A stretch of DNA of 64,000 nt, taken from positions 744,001 to 808,000 of the forward strand of contig NZ_SPQZ01000001.1 in assembly GCF_004570845.1 (NCBI RefSeq), given 5' to 3'. How positions within the stretch are numbered: the stretch's first letter is position 1; every line of letters begins with the position of its first letter. Of this stretch, positions 43,269 to 52,890 are shown piece by piece. The notes under the pieces were generated by a model that did not search any database, had not been told where the DNA came from, and worked only from the letters and a program-made list of their open reading frames with translations. The position numbers and the translations under genes were made by a program. The stretch is from Orlajensenia leifsoniae (GTDB taxonomy: Bacteria > Actinomycetota > Actinomycetes > Actinomycetales > Microbacteriaceae).

Positions 43269-46200
43269 GCAGCTCGACCACCTTGCGGCGGTCCTCCATG
43301 TCGGGGCAGGCCGGGTAGCCGAGCGAGAAGCGCGCGCCACGGTACTCGAGCTTGAACAGCCCGGCGACGTCGGTCGGATCCTCGGCCGCGAAACCCAGTT
43401 CGGAGCGGATGCGGCCGTGCCAGAACTCCGCCAGCGACTCCGTGAGCTGCATCACGAGGCCGTTCAGCTCCATGTAGTCGCGGTACTTGTTCTCGGCGAA
43501 GAGCTTGGCTGTCACCTGGTCGATGTGCGCGCCGGCCGTGACGAGCTGCACGGGCATCACGTCGACGAGACCCGACGATCGCGGCTTCACGAAGTCGGCC
43601 AGGCACAGGTGCCTGTCACGGCGCTGCCGCGGGAAGTGGAAGCGCAGGCGATCGGAGCCGAGAGCGCCACCAGAACCACCGTCGGGCGCCAGCAGCCCGG
43701 GCACCCCGAGCACGCCCGTCGGGTCGTCGCCGTGGTTCAGCACGACGATGTCGTCGCCCTCGCTCACGACAGGGAAGTAGCCATAGGCGACGGATGCGTC
43801 GAGCATGCCCTCCGCCAGGATGCGGTCGAGCCAATAACGCAGCCGCGGGCGCCCCTCGGTCTGCACGAGCTCCTCGTAGCCGGCGGCGCCGTCGCCGCGT
43901 CCGGGCTTCAGGCCCCACTGGCCCATGAAGGTCGCGCGCTCGTCGAGGAACGCGGAGTAGTCGGCGAGCGCGATGCCGCGCACGATGCGGGTGCCCCAGA
44001 ACGGCGGAACAGGCACGGGGGCATCCGTCGCCACGTCGGACCGGGTCGGCATGTTCTCGGGCTCGGTGAGGGTGAGCAGGCTCCCCTCGCGATGGATGCG
44101 CTTCTTCAGCGCCGGCAGGCCGACGGATGCCGGGTCCGCCCCGCGCGCGATGGCCACGAGCGGCTCCATGAGCGCCAGCCCCTCGAAGGCGTCGCGGGCG
44201 TAGCGGACGGTGCCGTCGAACAGCCCGGCGAGGTCGTCCTCGACGTAGGCGCGCGTGAGGGCGGCGCCGCCGAGCAGCACGGGCCAGCGCCCGGCGAGCC
44301 CGCGCGAGTTGAGCTCGAGCAGGTTCTCCTTCATCACCACCGTCGACTTGACGAGCAGCCCGCTCATGCCGATCACATCGGCGTCGTGCTCCTCCGCCGC
44401 CTTGATGATGTCGGCGATGGGCTGCTTGATGCCGAGGTTGATCACCTCGTAGCCGTTGTTCGTGAGGATGATGTCGACGAGGTTCTTGCCGATGTCGTGC
44501 ACGTCGCCGCGCACGGTGCCGAGCACGATGCGCCCCTTGCCGGCATCCGTCGTCTTCTCCATGTGGGGTTCGAGCAGGGCGACGGCAGCCTTCATCACCT
44601 CGGCCGACTGCAGCACGAATGGCAGCTGCATCTCGCCGGATCCGAACCTCTCGCCGACCACCTTCATGCCCTCGAGCAGGTGGTCGTTGACGATGCCGAG
44701 CGCGCTCATGCCGTCGGCGCGGGCCTGGTCGAGGTCGGCCTCGAGACCCTTCGCGTCGCCGTCGATGATGCGGCGCTCGAGCCGCTCGCCGACGGGCAGG
44801 GCGGCGAGCTCATGGGCGCGCTGATCGCGGAGCGCGGCGGTGTCGACGCCGGCGAAGAGGTCGAGCATCTTTTCGAGCGGATCGTAGATCAGGGTGCCGT
44901 CGGCGTCGTACTCGCGGCGATCCCACACCAGGTCGAGCGCGACCTTGCGGCGGTCATCGGGCACCGACGCGAGCGGCACGATCTTGGCGGCGTCGATGAT
45001 GCCCGAACTGAGGCCCGCCTCGACGGCCTCGTGCAGGAACACCGAGTTGAGCACGGAGCGCGCGGCGGGGTTGAGGCCGAACGACACGTTCGAGACACCG
45101 AGGGTGGTGTGGATGCCGGGGTACTTCGCCGTGATCCGTCGGATCGCCTCGATGGTCTCGATGCCGTCGCGACGGGTCTCCTCCTGGCCCGTGGCGATGG
45201 GGAAGGTGAGGGCGTCGACGATGATGTCCTCCACGCGCATCCCCCACTCGCCGGTGAGGGTGTCGACGAGACGGGAGGCGATGCGCACCTTGTCGTCGGC
45301 GGTGCGGGCCTGGCCCTCCTCGTCGATGGTGAGAGCCACGACGGCTGCGCCGTGCTCGGCGACCAGGGGCATGATGCGGCCGAAGCGCGAGGAGGGGCCG
45401 TCGCCGTCCTCGAAGTTCACCGAGTTCACCGTCGGACGCCCGCCGATGAGCTCCATACCCGCCTGCAGCACCGGCGGCTCGGTGGAGTCGACCACGAGCG
45501 GCAGCGTCGAGGCGCTCGCGAGCCTGGAGACGACCTCGCGGATGTCGGCGACGCCGTCGCGCCCCACGTAGTCGACGCAGACGTCGAGCAGGTGTGCCCC
45601 CACACGGATCTGGTTGCGCGCGATCTCGACGCAGTCGTCCCAGCGCTCGTCGAGCATCGCCTCGCGGAAGGCCTTCGAGCCGTTGGCGTTGGTGCGCTCG
45701 CCGATCGCGAGGTAGGAGGCGTCCTGGTCGAAGGACACGTGCTGGTAGAGGCTGGCCACGCCGGCCTCCTCCTCGACCGTGCGCACGGCCGGGGTACTCC
45801 CGCGCAGGCGCTCGACCACGGCTCGCATGTGCGCCGGCGTCGTGCCGCAGCATCCGCCGATCAGCGACAGCCCGAACTCGCGCACGAACTGCTCATGCGC
45901 CGTCGCGAGCTCCGCAGGCGTCAGCGGATAGCTGGCGCCGTGGGTTCCGAGCACGGGCAGGCCGGCGTTCGGCATGCACACGACGGGCACGGTGGAGTGC
46001 TTCGACAGGTGCCGCAGGTGCTCGCTCATCTCGGCGGGGCCGGTGGCGCAGTTGAGCCCGATGGCGTCGACTCCGAGAGGCTCGAGCGCCGTGAGCGCCG
46101 CACCGATCTCGCTGCCCATGAGCATGGTCCCGGTGGTCTCGACGGTCACCTCGACGAAGATGGGCAGACGGATGCCGCTCTCGACGATGGCCTGCTTGCA

Positions 46201-46830
46201 GCCGTTCACCGCCGACTTCGTCTGCAGCAGGTCCTGCGACGTCTCGATGAGGAAGGCATCCGCCCCTCCGTCGATGAGGCCGTGAGCCTGCAGCGCGAAG
46301 GTCTGCTTGAGGTGGTCGTAGGTGGTGTGGCCGAGGCTGGGCAGCTTGGTGCCCGGACCCATCGAGCCGAGCACCCAGCGGATGCGGCCGGGCTCGCCGT
46401 TCGCCGCATCTGCCGCCTCGGCGGCCTCGACCCGCTCACGCGCGATGCGGGCACCCTCGCGGGCCAGCTCCCGGATGCGGTCGTCGATGCCGTAGTCGGA
46501 GAGGTTCGACCAGTTGGCGCCGAAGGTGTTCGTCTCGACGGCGTCGATGCCCGTCGCGAGGTAGGCGTCGTGGATGGCCGCGATCATGTCGGGGCGGCTC
46601 ACGTTGAGGATCTCGTTGCAGCCCTCGAGCTGCTGGTAGTCGTCGAGCGTCGGCTCGAACTCCTGCAGCTGGGTGCCCATGGCCCCGTCGGCGATGACGA
46701 CCCGGGTGCGGAGTGCCTCGAGCAGCGCCTCCGATCGCGCGGGGCGGGCGATCGCCTCGATGTCCAGGGCGAAGCGGGGCGCTGCTGGTGCCACGGGTGC
46801 TGGCTCTGCGGTGGTTCCGGGCGCGTTCAC
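43156..46830 (-). CDS. metH: Cobalamin-dependent methionine synthase
   Basis: 1224 residues, the length of E. coli MetH. Homocysteine domain with zinc Cys in GLNCATG and GGCCGTTP; pterin (methyltetrahydrofolate) domain in the middle (CVDYVGRDGV, NSVNFEDGD); cobalamin domain with DVHDIGKNLV near 776-785, whose His ligates cobalt; C-terminal reactivation domain with GYPACPDMEDRRKV. It transfers methyl from 5-methyltetrahydrofolate to homocysteine. Convergent with the ECF transporter (113-bp overlap). No cobalamin riboswitch fits in the 61-bp divergent spacer. Confidence 0.96.
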   Translation of the reverse strand: MNAPGTTAEPAPVAPAAPRFALDIEAIARPARSEALLEALRTRVVIADGAMGTQLQEFEPTLDDYQQLEGCNEILNVSRPDMIAAIHDAYLATGIDAVETNTFGANWSNLSDYGIDDRIRELAREGARIARERVEAAEAADAANGEPGRIRWVLGSMGPGTKLPSLGHTTYDHLKQTFALQAHGLIDGGADAFLIETSQDLLQTKSAVNGCKQAIVESGIRLPIFVEVTVETTGTMLMGSEIGAALTALEPLGVDAIGLNCATGPAEMSEHLRHLSKHSTVPVVCMPNAGLPVLGTHGASYPLTPAELATAHEQFVREFGLSLIGGCCGTTPAHMRAVVERLRGSTPAVRTVEEEAGVASLYQHVSFDQDASYLAIGERTNANGSKAFREAMLDERWDDCVEIARNQIRVGAHLLDVCVDYVGRDGVADIREVVSRLASASTLPLVVDSTEPPVLQAGMELIGGRPTVNSVNFEDGDGPSSRFGRIMPLVAEHGAAVVALTIDEEGQARTADDKVRIASRLVDTLTGEWGMRVEDIIVDALTFPIATGQEETRRDGIETIEAIRRITAKYPGIHTTLGVSNVSFGLNPAARSVLNSVFLHEAVEAGLSSGIIDAAKIVPLASVPDDRRKVALDLVWDRREYDADGTLIYDPLEKMLDLFAGVDTAALRDQRAHELAALPVGERLERRIIDGDAKGLEADLDQARADGMSALGIVNDHLLEGMKVVGERFGSGEMQLPFVLQSAEVMKAAVALLEPHMEKTTDAGKGRIVLGTVRGDVHDIGKNLVDIILTNNGYEVINLGIKQPIADIIKAAEEHDADVIGMSGLLVKSTVVMKENLLELNSRGLAGRWPVLLGGAALTRAYVEDDLAGLFDGTVRYARDAFEGLALMEPLVAIARGADPASVGLPALKKRIHREGSLLTLTEPENMPTRSDVATDAPVPVPPFWGTRIVRGIALADYSAFLDERATFMGQWGLKPGRGDGAAGYEELVQTEGRPRLRYWLDRILAEGMLDASVAYGYFPVVSEGDDIVVLNHGDDPTGVLGVPGLLAPDGGSGGALGSDRLRFHFPRQRRDRHLCLADFVKPRSSGLVDVMPVQLVTAGAHIDQVTAKLFAENKYRDYMELNGLVMQLTESLAEFWHGRIRSELGFAAEDPTDVAGLFKLEYRGARFSLGYPACPDMEDRRKVVELLRPERMGVELSEELQLHPEQSTDAFVFHHPEAKYFSV

Positions 46831-46891
46831 GCGCCGAGTCTATCCGCGGGGGCGGGCGTCATCGGGTCGGTTGCCGCCCTAGGCTCGAATC

Positions 46892-48232
46892 ATGACAGCC
46901 GACGCCCGCCTCCTTCCCGTCGACTCGGAGTCCACGGCCGCCCTCGCCGCGACCGGCCTGCGCTACGGCCTGGTCGACACCACGGATCGAACGGCCTTCG
47001 CCGCCTGGGACCAGGCCGACTCGCGCGGCTTCCACGAGGGCCGGCTGAGCGAGCAGACCATCGACGCGAACTTCGCCAACCTCGCCTACCGCCGCACCAC
47101 CGGCGTCTGGGACGACACGATCCCGGATGCCGCCGTGCCCGTCGCGACGGTCAGCACGTGGGTCGCCGAGCTCACCGTGCCCGGCCCCGCGATCGTGCCC
47201 GCCTGGGCCGTGAGCTCGGTCACCGTGGCCGCCACCCACCGCCGCCGCGGCATCGCCCGCGCGCTCATGGAGGGCGAGCTGCGCACGGCGGCCGCCGCTG
47301 ACGTGCCTCTCGCCATCCTCACCGCGAGCGAGGCCACCATCTACGGCCGCTACGGCTACGCTCCGGCGACCACAGTCGCCACCCTCGAGGTCGACCGCCG
47401 CCGCGTGACCTGGGCCGGGCTCACGCCGACGGGGCGGGTGCACTTCGTCGAGCCGGCATCGGCCCGCTCCATCGTCGAGGAGATCTCGGCTCGGGCCGTA
47501 CGCCGCATCCCGGGCGAGATCGACCGCTGGGGCGGTCGCTTCGACCAGCACTTCGGCCTCATCGCGCCCGACAGCGATCGCGGACGGTCCATCCGCACAG
47601 CGCGCTACGACGATGCCGACGGCACGGCGCAGGGCGTCGTCGCATTCCGTCTCGTCGAGCAGGATCCCGACATCATCCGTCTCGAGGTCGAGCACTTCAC
47701 GGCCACGACCGATGACGCCTACGCCGGCCTCTGGAAGTTCCTGCTCGAGCACGACCTCGTGACCAGCATCCGTGCCCGTCACCGGTCGATCGACGAGCCC
47801 CTGCCGCTCCTGCTCGCCGACAGGCGTGCCGTGCGCTGGAGCGAGGTCGAGGATTTCCTCTGGGTGCGGGTGCTCGATCCGATCGCAACCCTCGAGAGCC
47901 GCCGCTACGGATCCGCGGGCCGTCTCGACCTCGAGATCACCGATGCGCTGGGCTTCGCCGCCGGGCGCTTCAGGCTCGAGGTCGCGGCCGACGGGTCGGC
48001 GTCGGTGACGCGGGTCTCGTCGGTTCCGGATGCCGGCACTGACGCCGCTGCTGCTGCCACCGCCACGCTCTCCCTTCCGGTCAACCAGCTCGGCGCGATC
48101 TTCCTGGGCGGCATCCGCCCCACGGTGCTCGCCGCTGCCGCCCTGATCGCGGCCGACAGCCCCGAGACGCTGGCCCTCGCCGATCGCCTGTTCGCCGCCG
48201 AGCGCGCCCCGCACCTCAGCATCGTCTTCTAG
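46892..48232 (+). CDS. Eis-like GNAT N-acetyltransferase
   Basis: 446 residues. Acetyl-CoA motif VTVAATHRRRGIARALM and YGRYGYAPAT in the N-terminal GNAT domain, a second GNAT-like domain, and a C-terminal sterol-carrier-like domain. It ends exactly in LSIVF: in Eis the C-terminal Phe carboxylate is the catalytic base, so the end is functional. Mycobacterial Eis acetylates amines on aminoglycosides, polyamines and proteins. Divergent from metH. Confidence 0.9.
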   Translation: MTADARLLPVDSESTAALAATGLRYGLVDTTDRTAFAAWDQADSRGFHEGRLSEQTIDANFANLAYRRTTGVWDDTIPDAAVPVATVSTWVAELTVPGPAIVPAWAVSSVTVAATHRRRGIARALMEGELRTAAAADVPLAILTASEATIYGRYGYAPATTVATLEVDRRRVTWAGLTPTGRVHFVEPASARSIVEEISARAVRRIPGEIDRWGGRFDQHFGLIAPDSDRGRSIRTARYDDADGTAQGVVAFRLVEQDPDIIRLEVEHFTATTDDAYAGLWKFLLEHDLVTSIRARHRSIDEPLPLLLADRRAVRWSEVEDFLWVRVLDPIATLESRRYGSAGRLDLEITDALGFAAGRFRLEVAADGSASVTRVSSVPDAGTDAAAAATATLSLPVNQLGAIFLGGIRPTVLAAAALIAADSPETLALADRLFAAERAPHLSIVF

Positions 48233-48328
48233 ACGGGCCCGCGGCGACGGCGACCGCCCGCGAACGGGGACTTCTCGCGAGCCCGTGCGCATCCGTAACG
48301 TCGAGTGCCTGACCCCTGAAAGGCTCCG

Positions 48329-49156
48329 ATGACGGCTCTCTCCCCCGAGGTCGACCCTGCACGCAACGCAGCGGCCACCCTCCGCACCCGGGCCGCGGGC
48401 GCATCCGTCATCACCCGGTGTCTGGCCGAGCAGTCCCAGGTCCCCGACCGTGGCCGCCTGGCCCGGGTGCTGGGGCGCAGCCCGCTCTCGGAGGAATCGC
48501 GCAGCTGGTACCTCGGAGCACTCGGAGAGCTGGCGGTGGCTGCTCGCCTCAAGCAACTCGGACCCGGCTGGACCGTGCTGCACTCGGTCCCCGTCGGGCA
48601 CGGCGAGAGCGACATCGATCACGTCGTCATCGGCCCGTCGGGCGTGTACACGATCAACACCAAGCACCACGACGACGCTCGCGTGTGGGTGGGCGCCCGC
48701 AAGGTGCTCGTCAACGGGCAGCCGACCGACTACCTGCGCAACTCCCGGCATGAGGCCGAGCGGGCCACCCGCCTGCTGAGCGCCGCCGCCGGAACCGACA
48801 TCGTGGCGCGCCCGGTCATCGCCGTCGTCGGCGCCAAGTCCATCACCGTCAAGCAGCAGCCGAGCGACGTCATGGTGCTCGCCGACACGCAGCTCGTGCG
48901 GTGGCTGCGACGTCGACGCCGCACCCCGGCTCTCGTGACGACGCCCGTGGTCGCTGCGGCGGAGCATCCGTCGACCTGGCACTCGAACGCGGCCGAGGCC
49001 CTCGCCGACGCGAATCTCGAGCAGTTCGCCTCGCTGCAGCACGAGGTGCGCACGGCCCGTGATGTGCGCGCCGTCTGGGTGGGCGGCGGCGTGGTCGCCG
49101 TCGGTACGGTCGCCGTGACGCAGCTGATGCCGACCCTCGCGCTGATGTTCGGCTGA
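48329..49156 (+). CDS. NERD domain protein
   Basis: 275 residues. The nuclease-related domain at about 62-170 has GELAVAARL, HGESDIDHVVIGPSGVYTINTKHH, with the Glu/Asp/Lys pattern of PD-(D/E)XK-like folds, and DYLRNSRHEAERA. A hydrophobic C-terminal segment (VWVGGGVVAVGTVAVTQLMP) may be a membrane anchor. Role unknown. Start ATG 48329 lies 10 bp after TGAAAGG. Confidence 0.9.
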   Translation: MTALSPEVDPARNAAATLRTRAAGASVITRCLAEQSQVPDRGRLARVLGRSPLSEESRSWYLGALGELAVAARLKQLGPGWTVLHSVPVGHGESDIDHVVIGPSGVYTINTKHHDDARVWVGARKVLVNGQPTDYLRNSRHEAERATRLLSAAAGTDIVARPVIAVVGAKSITVKQQPSDVMVLADTQLVRWLRRRRRTPALVTTPVVAAAEHPSTWHSNAAEALADANLEQFASLQHEVRTARDVRAVWVGGGVVAVGTVAVTQLMPTLALMFG

Positions 49157-49220
49157 CCCGGCTGCTGCCGACCCACCGCCCCCTCTCGACGCGCCCGCCG
49201 GCAGGTGCGAGGCTGACTCC

Positions 49221-49625
49221 ATGGCGACGGGGCGGGTGAAGCGCGGATTCCTCTGGGTGCTGAAGAACACCCTCAACAGGCTCACCCTGCGGCTCGCCCG
49301 CTGGGGTCACGGCCCGTTCTCGCTCGTGCGCCACGTCGGCCGGTCGAGCGGACGCACCTTCGAGACCCCGCTCATCCTCGCTCGCGTGCGCGAGGGCTTC
49401 GTCGCCGAGCTCACCTACGGCGACGGCGTCAACTGGTACCGCAACATCGTGGCCGCGGGCTCCTGCGTCATCGTTGCGGGCGGTCGCGAGTACAGCATCG
49501 ACGCGATCGAGCCCTATGCGACGGATGCCGGTCTGCGGGCGTTCGGCGGCCCGCGGGCGGCGATCCTTCGACTGTTGGGACGAGAGGAGTTCCGGCTCCT
49601 CCGGGTCGGATCACCGGCCGACTAG
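49221..49625 (+). CDS. Deazaflavin-dependent nitroreductase-family protein (DUF385, Ddn-like)
   Basis: 134 residues, split beta-barrel. VRHVGRSSGRTFETPL and GDGVNWYRNIVAAGSCVI are hallmarks of the family that binds coenzyme F420, including mycobacterial Ddn. It probably reduces quinones or similar compounds. Ends 2 bp before the convergent decarboxylase stop. Confidence 0.9.
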   Translation: MATGRVKRGFLWVLKNTLNRLTLRLARWGHGPFSLVRHVGRSSGRTFETPLILARVREGFVAELTYGDGVNWYRNIVAAGSCVIVAGGREYSIDAIEPYATDAGLRAFGGPRAAILRLLGREEFRLLRVGSPAD

Positions 49626-49627
49626 GG

Positions 49628-51034
49628 TCACATCGTGTCGAGGATGCCCACCAGCTGCTCGAACGTCGTCAGTGGGTTGATGATGGCGAAGCGCGCGTTC
49701 GGGCGCCCCGCGTGCGACGACGGCGTCACGAAGGCGTGCTGCGACTCGAGCAGGCGCGCCGACCAGGCGTCGTAGTCCGCCTTGGCCCATCCGTCGCGCT
49801 CGAAGACCACGACCGAGAGCTGCGGGTCACGCACCAGGGACAGCCCCGGGCGCTTCTCGATCTCGGCGGCGATGTCGAGCGCCAGCTGGATGGAGTGCGT
49901 CACGGCGTCACGGTAGGCCTGCCCGCCGTAGGTCGCGAGCGAGAACCACAGCGGAAGTCCGCGCGCACGTCGGGTGAGGTGTGCGGCGTAGTCGGACGGG
50001 CTCCAGTCGCTGGTCTCGGTGAGGGTGTCGAGGTACTCGGCGTGCTGCGTGTGAGCGCGCCTGCCCGACTCCGGGTCGCGGTAGATGAGCGCGCAGGCGT
50101 CGAACGGGGCGAACAGCCACTTGTGCGGGTCGACGATCACCGAGTCGGCGCGCTCGACACCGGCGAAGCGGTGCCGGGCGAGCGGCGACAGCATGGCCGC
50201 GAGGCCGTAGGCGCCGTCGACGTGCAGCCAGAACTCGAACTCGTCCTTCAGGGCGGCGATCGAGGCGATGTCGTCGACGACGCCGAAGTTCGTCGATCCA
50301 CCGGTGGCCACGACGGCGAGAACGGATGCCCCATGCTCGACGAGCGCACCCCGCACGGCCTCGCCGGTGAGCATGCCGTCCGAGCGCGGTGCGACCGGAA
50401 CGACCTCGACGTCCATCACGCGGGCGGCCGAGGCGATCGACGAGTGCGCCTCGGCGCTGCACACGATCACCCAGCGGCGCGGCTGCTCCTCACCGCGCTC
50501 GGTCACGCGCAGGCGGGCACGCTCGCGGGCGGCGACGAGGGCCGACAGGTTGCCGAGGGTTCCGCCCTGCACGAAGACTCCGCCCGAGGTCGGCGGCAGT
50601 CCGAACTCGTGGGCGAGCCAGCCGAGGGCCTCGTTCTCGGCGAACACGGCGCCGGCACCCTCGAGCCACGACCCGCCGTAGAGGGCACTCGCCGACACGA
50701 CGAGGTCGAACGAGATCGCGGCCTTCGTGGGCGCCGACGGGATGAAGGAGAGGTACTGCGGGTGGTCCGTGGTGATGCACGCGGGAGCGAGAACGTGCTC
50801 GAACAGGGCGAGTGCGCGGGTGGCGCCGATGCCCTTCTCGTCGATCGAGCGGCCGGCGAGACGATCGAGTTCTGCGGCGCTCAGCGGCTTGTCGAGCGGG
50901 GTGTCCGAACTCAGGATGCGCCGGCGCGAGTACTCGAGCACGACATCGACGATGTCGCTGGTCTCCTTCGAGACCTCGTGCATGCGGGTGGTCTGGGTTC
51001 CGGCTGCTGGTGTCGTTCCGCGGGCTGCGTTCAT
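49628..51034 (-). CDS. Pyridoxal-phosphate-dependent decarboxylase, group II
   Basis: 468 residues. HVDGAYG (Asp contacts the PLP ring nitrogen) and VDPHKWLFAPFD (Lys Schiff base) identify a glutamate/aromatic-L-amino-acid/diaminobutyrate decarboxylase relative. TGGSTNFGVVDDI is also typical. The substrate may be an aromatic or acidic amino acid; the sequence does not decide. Single gene. Confidence 0.92.
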   Translation of the reverse strand: MNAARGTTPAAGTQTTRMHEVSKETSDIVDVVLEYSRRRILSSDTPLDKPLSAAELDRLAGRSIDEKGIGATRALALFEHVLAPACITTDHPQYLSFIPSAPTKAAISFDLVVSASALYGGSWLEGAGAVFAENEALGWLAHEFGLPPTSGGVFVQGGTLGNLSALVAARERARLRVTERGEEQPRRWVIVCSAEAHSSIASAARVMDVEVVPVAPRSDGMLTGEAVRGALVEHGASVLAVVATGGSTNFGVVDDIASIAALKDEFEFWLHVDGAYGLAAMLSPLARHRFAGVERADSVIVDPHKWLFAPFDACALIYRDPESGRRAHTQHAEYLDTLTETSDWSPSDYAAHLTRRARGLPLWFSLATYGGQAYRDAVTHSIQLALDIAAEIEKRPGLSLVRDPQLSVVVFERDGWAKADYDAWSARLLESQHAFVTPSSHAGRPNARFAIINPLTTFEQLVGILDTM

Positions 51035-51208
51035 GGGTACATCTTTCCGTTCAGCCGCCGTCTCCGGGAGTACAGCTGGGCTCCATCAAGTGAAACCGAT
51101 GCGGCGCGCAGCGTTGCTGACTGGAGCGGAGGCTTCGAGCGCATCGAGGTGCCGCGGTGCAGGAAATCGCCGGGTGTGCGTGTCGGACGGTCGGGCTAGC
51201 GTGAGGTC

Positions 51209-52018
51209 ATGACCGAGTCAGCTCTCATCGCCGGCACGACCTCAGCCGGAGTCCCCTTCGTCGCCCGACCAGCGGAATCGGCATCCGCCCCGGTGATCGT
51301 CGCCTGGCATCTGCTCGATCCGCCGCGCACCCCGGCTGCCCTCGCCGCGGCCCTCCCGCTGGCCGGCCTCGACGCCACCGTCCTCTACCTGGGCCTGCCG
51401 CTCAGCGCCGAACGGATGCCCGCTGACGGCATGGACGAAATCATGCGTCGCGCCGGGGAGGACGTCGTGATGCAGTTGTTCGCGCCGATCCTCGAGGGCG
51501 CGATCGCCGAGTTCCCCGCCGCGTTCGCCGAGTTGCGTGAGCGATTCGGCGTGGCACCCGATGCCGCGGTCGGCCTCCTCGGCGGATCGGCGGGCTCCGC
51601 CGTCGCCGCGGGCGTGCTCGCCAGCGGCAGCTCGGGCGCATCAGCCGCGGTCTTCGTGAGCCCCATGCTGCAGCTCGCACCCACCATCGACGCGATGGCG
51701 GACTTCCTGGGCGGCGACGCCTACTCGTGGCATCCGGAGTCCAGACGCGTCGCCGCCGACATGGACTTCGTCGCTCGTGCCGAGCAGATCACGGCCACGG
51801 ATGCCGCCCTCCGCGTCATCGCCGGGCTCGACGACGACGCTGCGGCCCTCGTTCCGGCACGCCTGTTCGCCGTCGCCACGGGGGCCGACCTCCAGCTCAT
51901 GGAGGGCGTCGCGCACGCGCTGGCCGAGGAGCCCGGCCTCGAGCCGGCTCCGCAGACCGATGCTGCGGCGAGCTACGACGCCCTCGCCGTGGAGTGGTTC
52001 AGCGAGCACCTCCGCTGA
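51209..52018 (+). CDS. Alpha/beta hydrolase fold protein
   Basis: 269 residues. GLLGGSAGSAVAAGV holds a GGSAG nucleophile elbow; GVAHALAEEPG supplies a candidate His. The N-terminal half has APVIVAWHLLDPP in the oxyanion position. Divergent enough that no substrate can be proposed. GTGAGG precedes ATG 51209. Convergent with the 3-hydroxyacyl-CoA dehydrogenase, 7 bp apart. Confidence 0.75.
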   Translation: MTESALIAGTTSAGVPFVARPAESASAPVIVAWHLLDPPRTPAALAAALPLAGLDATVLYLGLPLSAERMPADGMDEIMRRAGEDVVMQLFAPILEGAIAEFPAAFAELRERFGVAPDAAVGLLGGSAGSAVAAGVLASGSSGASAAVFVSPMLQLAPTIDAMADFLGGDAYSWHPESRRVAADMDFVARAEQITATDAALRVIAGLDDDAAALVPARLFAVATGADLQLMEGVAHALAEEPGLEPAPQTDAAASYDALAVEWFSEHLR

Positions 52019-52025
52019 GCTGGCC

Positions 52026-52880
52026 CTACTTGTACGAGTAGAAGCCCTCACCGGTCGACGTGCCGAGCTTGCCCTGGTCGATGTAGTTCTCCTTGAGGTA
52101 CGCAGCGAACGCCTGCTGCTTCTCGCCGCCGTGCGAGGAGATGTTGTAGGCCGTGGTGAGTCCCACGATGTCGTAGATCTGGAACGGGCCGAGGGGTGCG
52201 CCGGTTCCGATGCGCCACGTCTTGTCGATGGTCTCGGGGTCTGCGTAGCCGCCCACCACGAGCTCTCCGGCGGCGTCGAGGAAGGGAACGAGCAGCGAGT
52301 TCAGCAGGTACCCCGCCTTCTCCTTCCTGATCTCGATCGGCACCATGCCGATGGCCGAGGCGAAGTCGACGACGGTCTGGAACACGGCGGGGTCTGTCAC
52401 CGGCGTTCCCATGATCTCGGCGGTGTTCTGCACCCACACGTGGTTCGCGAAGTGCAGCGCCAGGAAGCGGTCGGGGCGTCCGGTGAAGCCCGACAGGTCG
52501 CTGGGCAGCAGCGTCGACGAGTTCGTCGCGAAGATCGTGTGCTCGGGGGCGAGGGCGGCGAGCTTCGTGTACATGTCGCGCTTGAGGGCGAGGTTCTCGG
52601 GGATCGCCTCGATGACGAGGTCGGCATCCGTCACGGCATCGGCGAGATCCGCCGAGAGACGGATGCGAGCGAGCGCGGCATCGGCCTTGCCGTCCGCGGC
52701 TCCCGCGACCTCCTTCGTGTACGTCGCGGCGAGGCCGGCGAATCGCGCCTGGGCCTGCTCGAGCACCTCGGTGCTGATGTCGTACGCGACCACGTCGAAT
52801 CCGTGAAACGCGGTCTGGTACGCGATCTGCGACCCGAGCACGCCGGTTCCGAGCACTGTGATCTTGGTTGGTTCTGCCAT
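52026..52880 (-). CDS. 3-hydroxyacyl-CoA dehydrogenase
   Basis: 284 residues. Rossmann motif VLGTGVLGSQIAYQ, then VIEAIPENLALK, catalytic His in FLALHFANHVW and NSLLVPFLDAA. It oxidises (S)-3-hydroxyacyl-CoA with NAD, or runs in reverse as 3-hydroxybutyryl-CoA dehydrogenase. AAGGAAG precedes ATG 52880. Co-transcribed with the upstream MarR gene (10-bp gap). Confidence 0.93.
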   Translation of the reverse strand: MAEPTKITVLGTGVLGSQIAYQTAFHGFDVVAYDISTEVLEQAQARFAGLAATYTKEVAGAADGKADAALARIRLSADLADAVTDADLVIEAIPENLALKRDMYTKLAALAPEHTIFATNSSTLLPSDLSGFTGRPDRFLALHFANHVWVQNTAEIMGTPVTDPAVFQTVVDFASAIGMVPIEIRKEKAGYLLNSLLVPFLDAAGELVVGGYADPETIDKTWRIGTGAPLGPFQIYDIVGLTTAYNISSHGGEKQQAFAAYLKENYIDQGKLGTSTGEGFYSYK

Positions 52881-52890
52881 GACTTCCTTC

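Noticed and set aside
43105-47301. Plus-strand open frame of about 1400 codons
   Set aside because: Antisense to metH, which is certain from its four domains.
46859-49285. Minus-strand open frame of 808 codons
   Set aside because: Antisense to the Eis-like acetyltransferase and the NERD gene, both with clear motifs.
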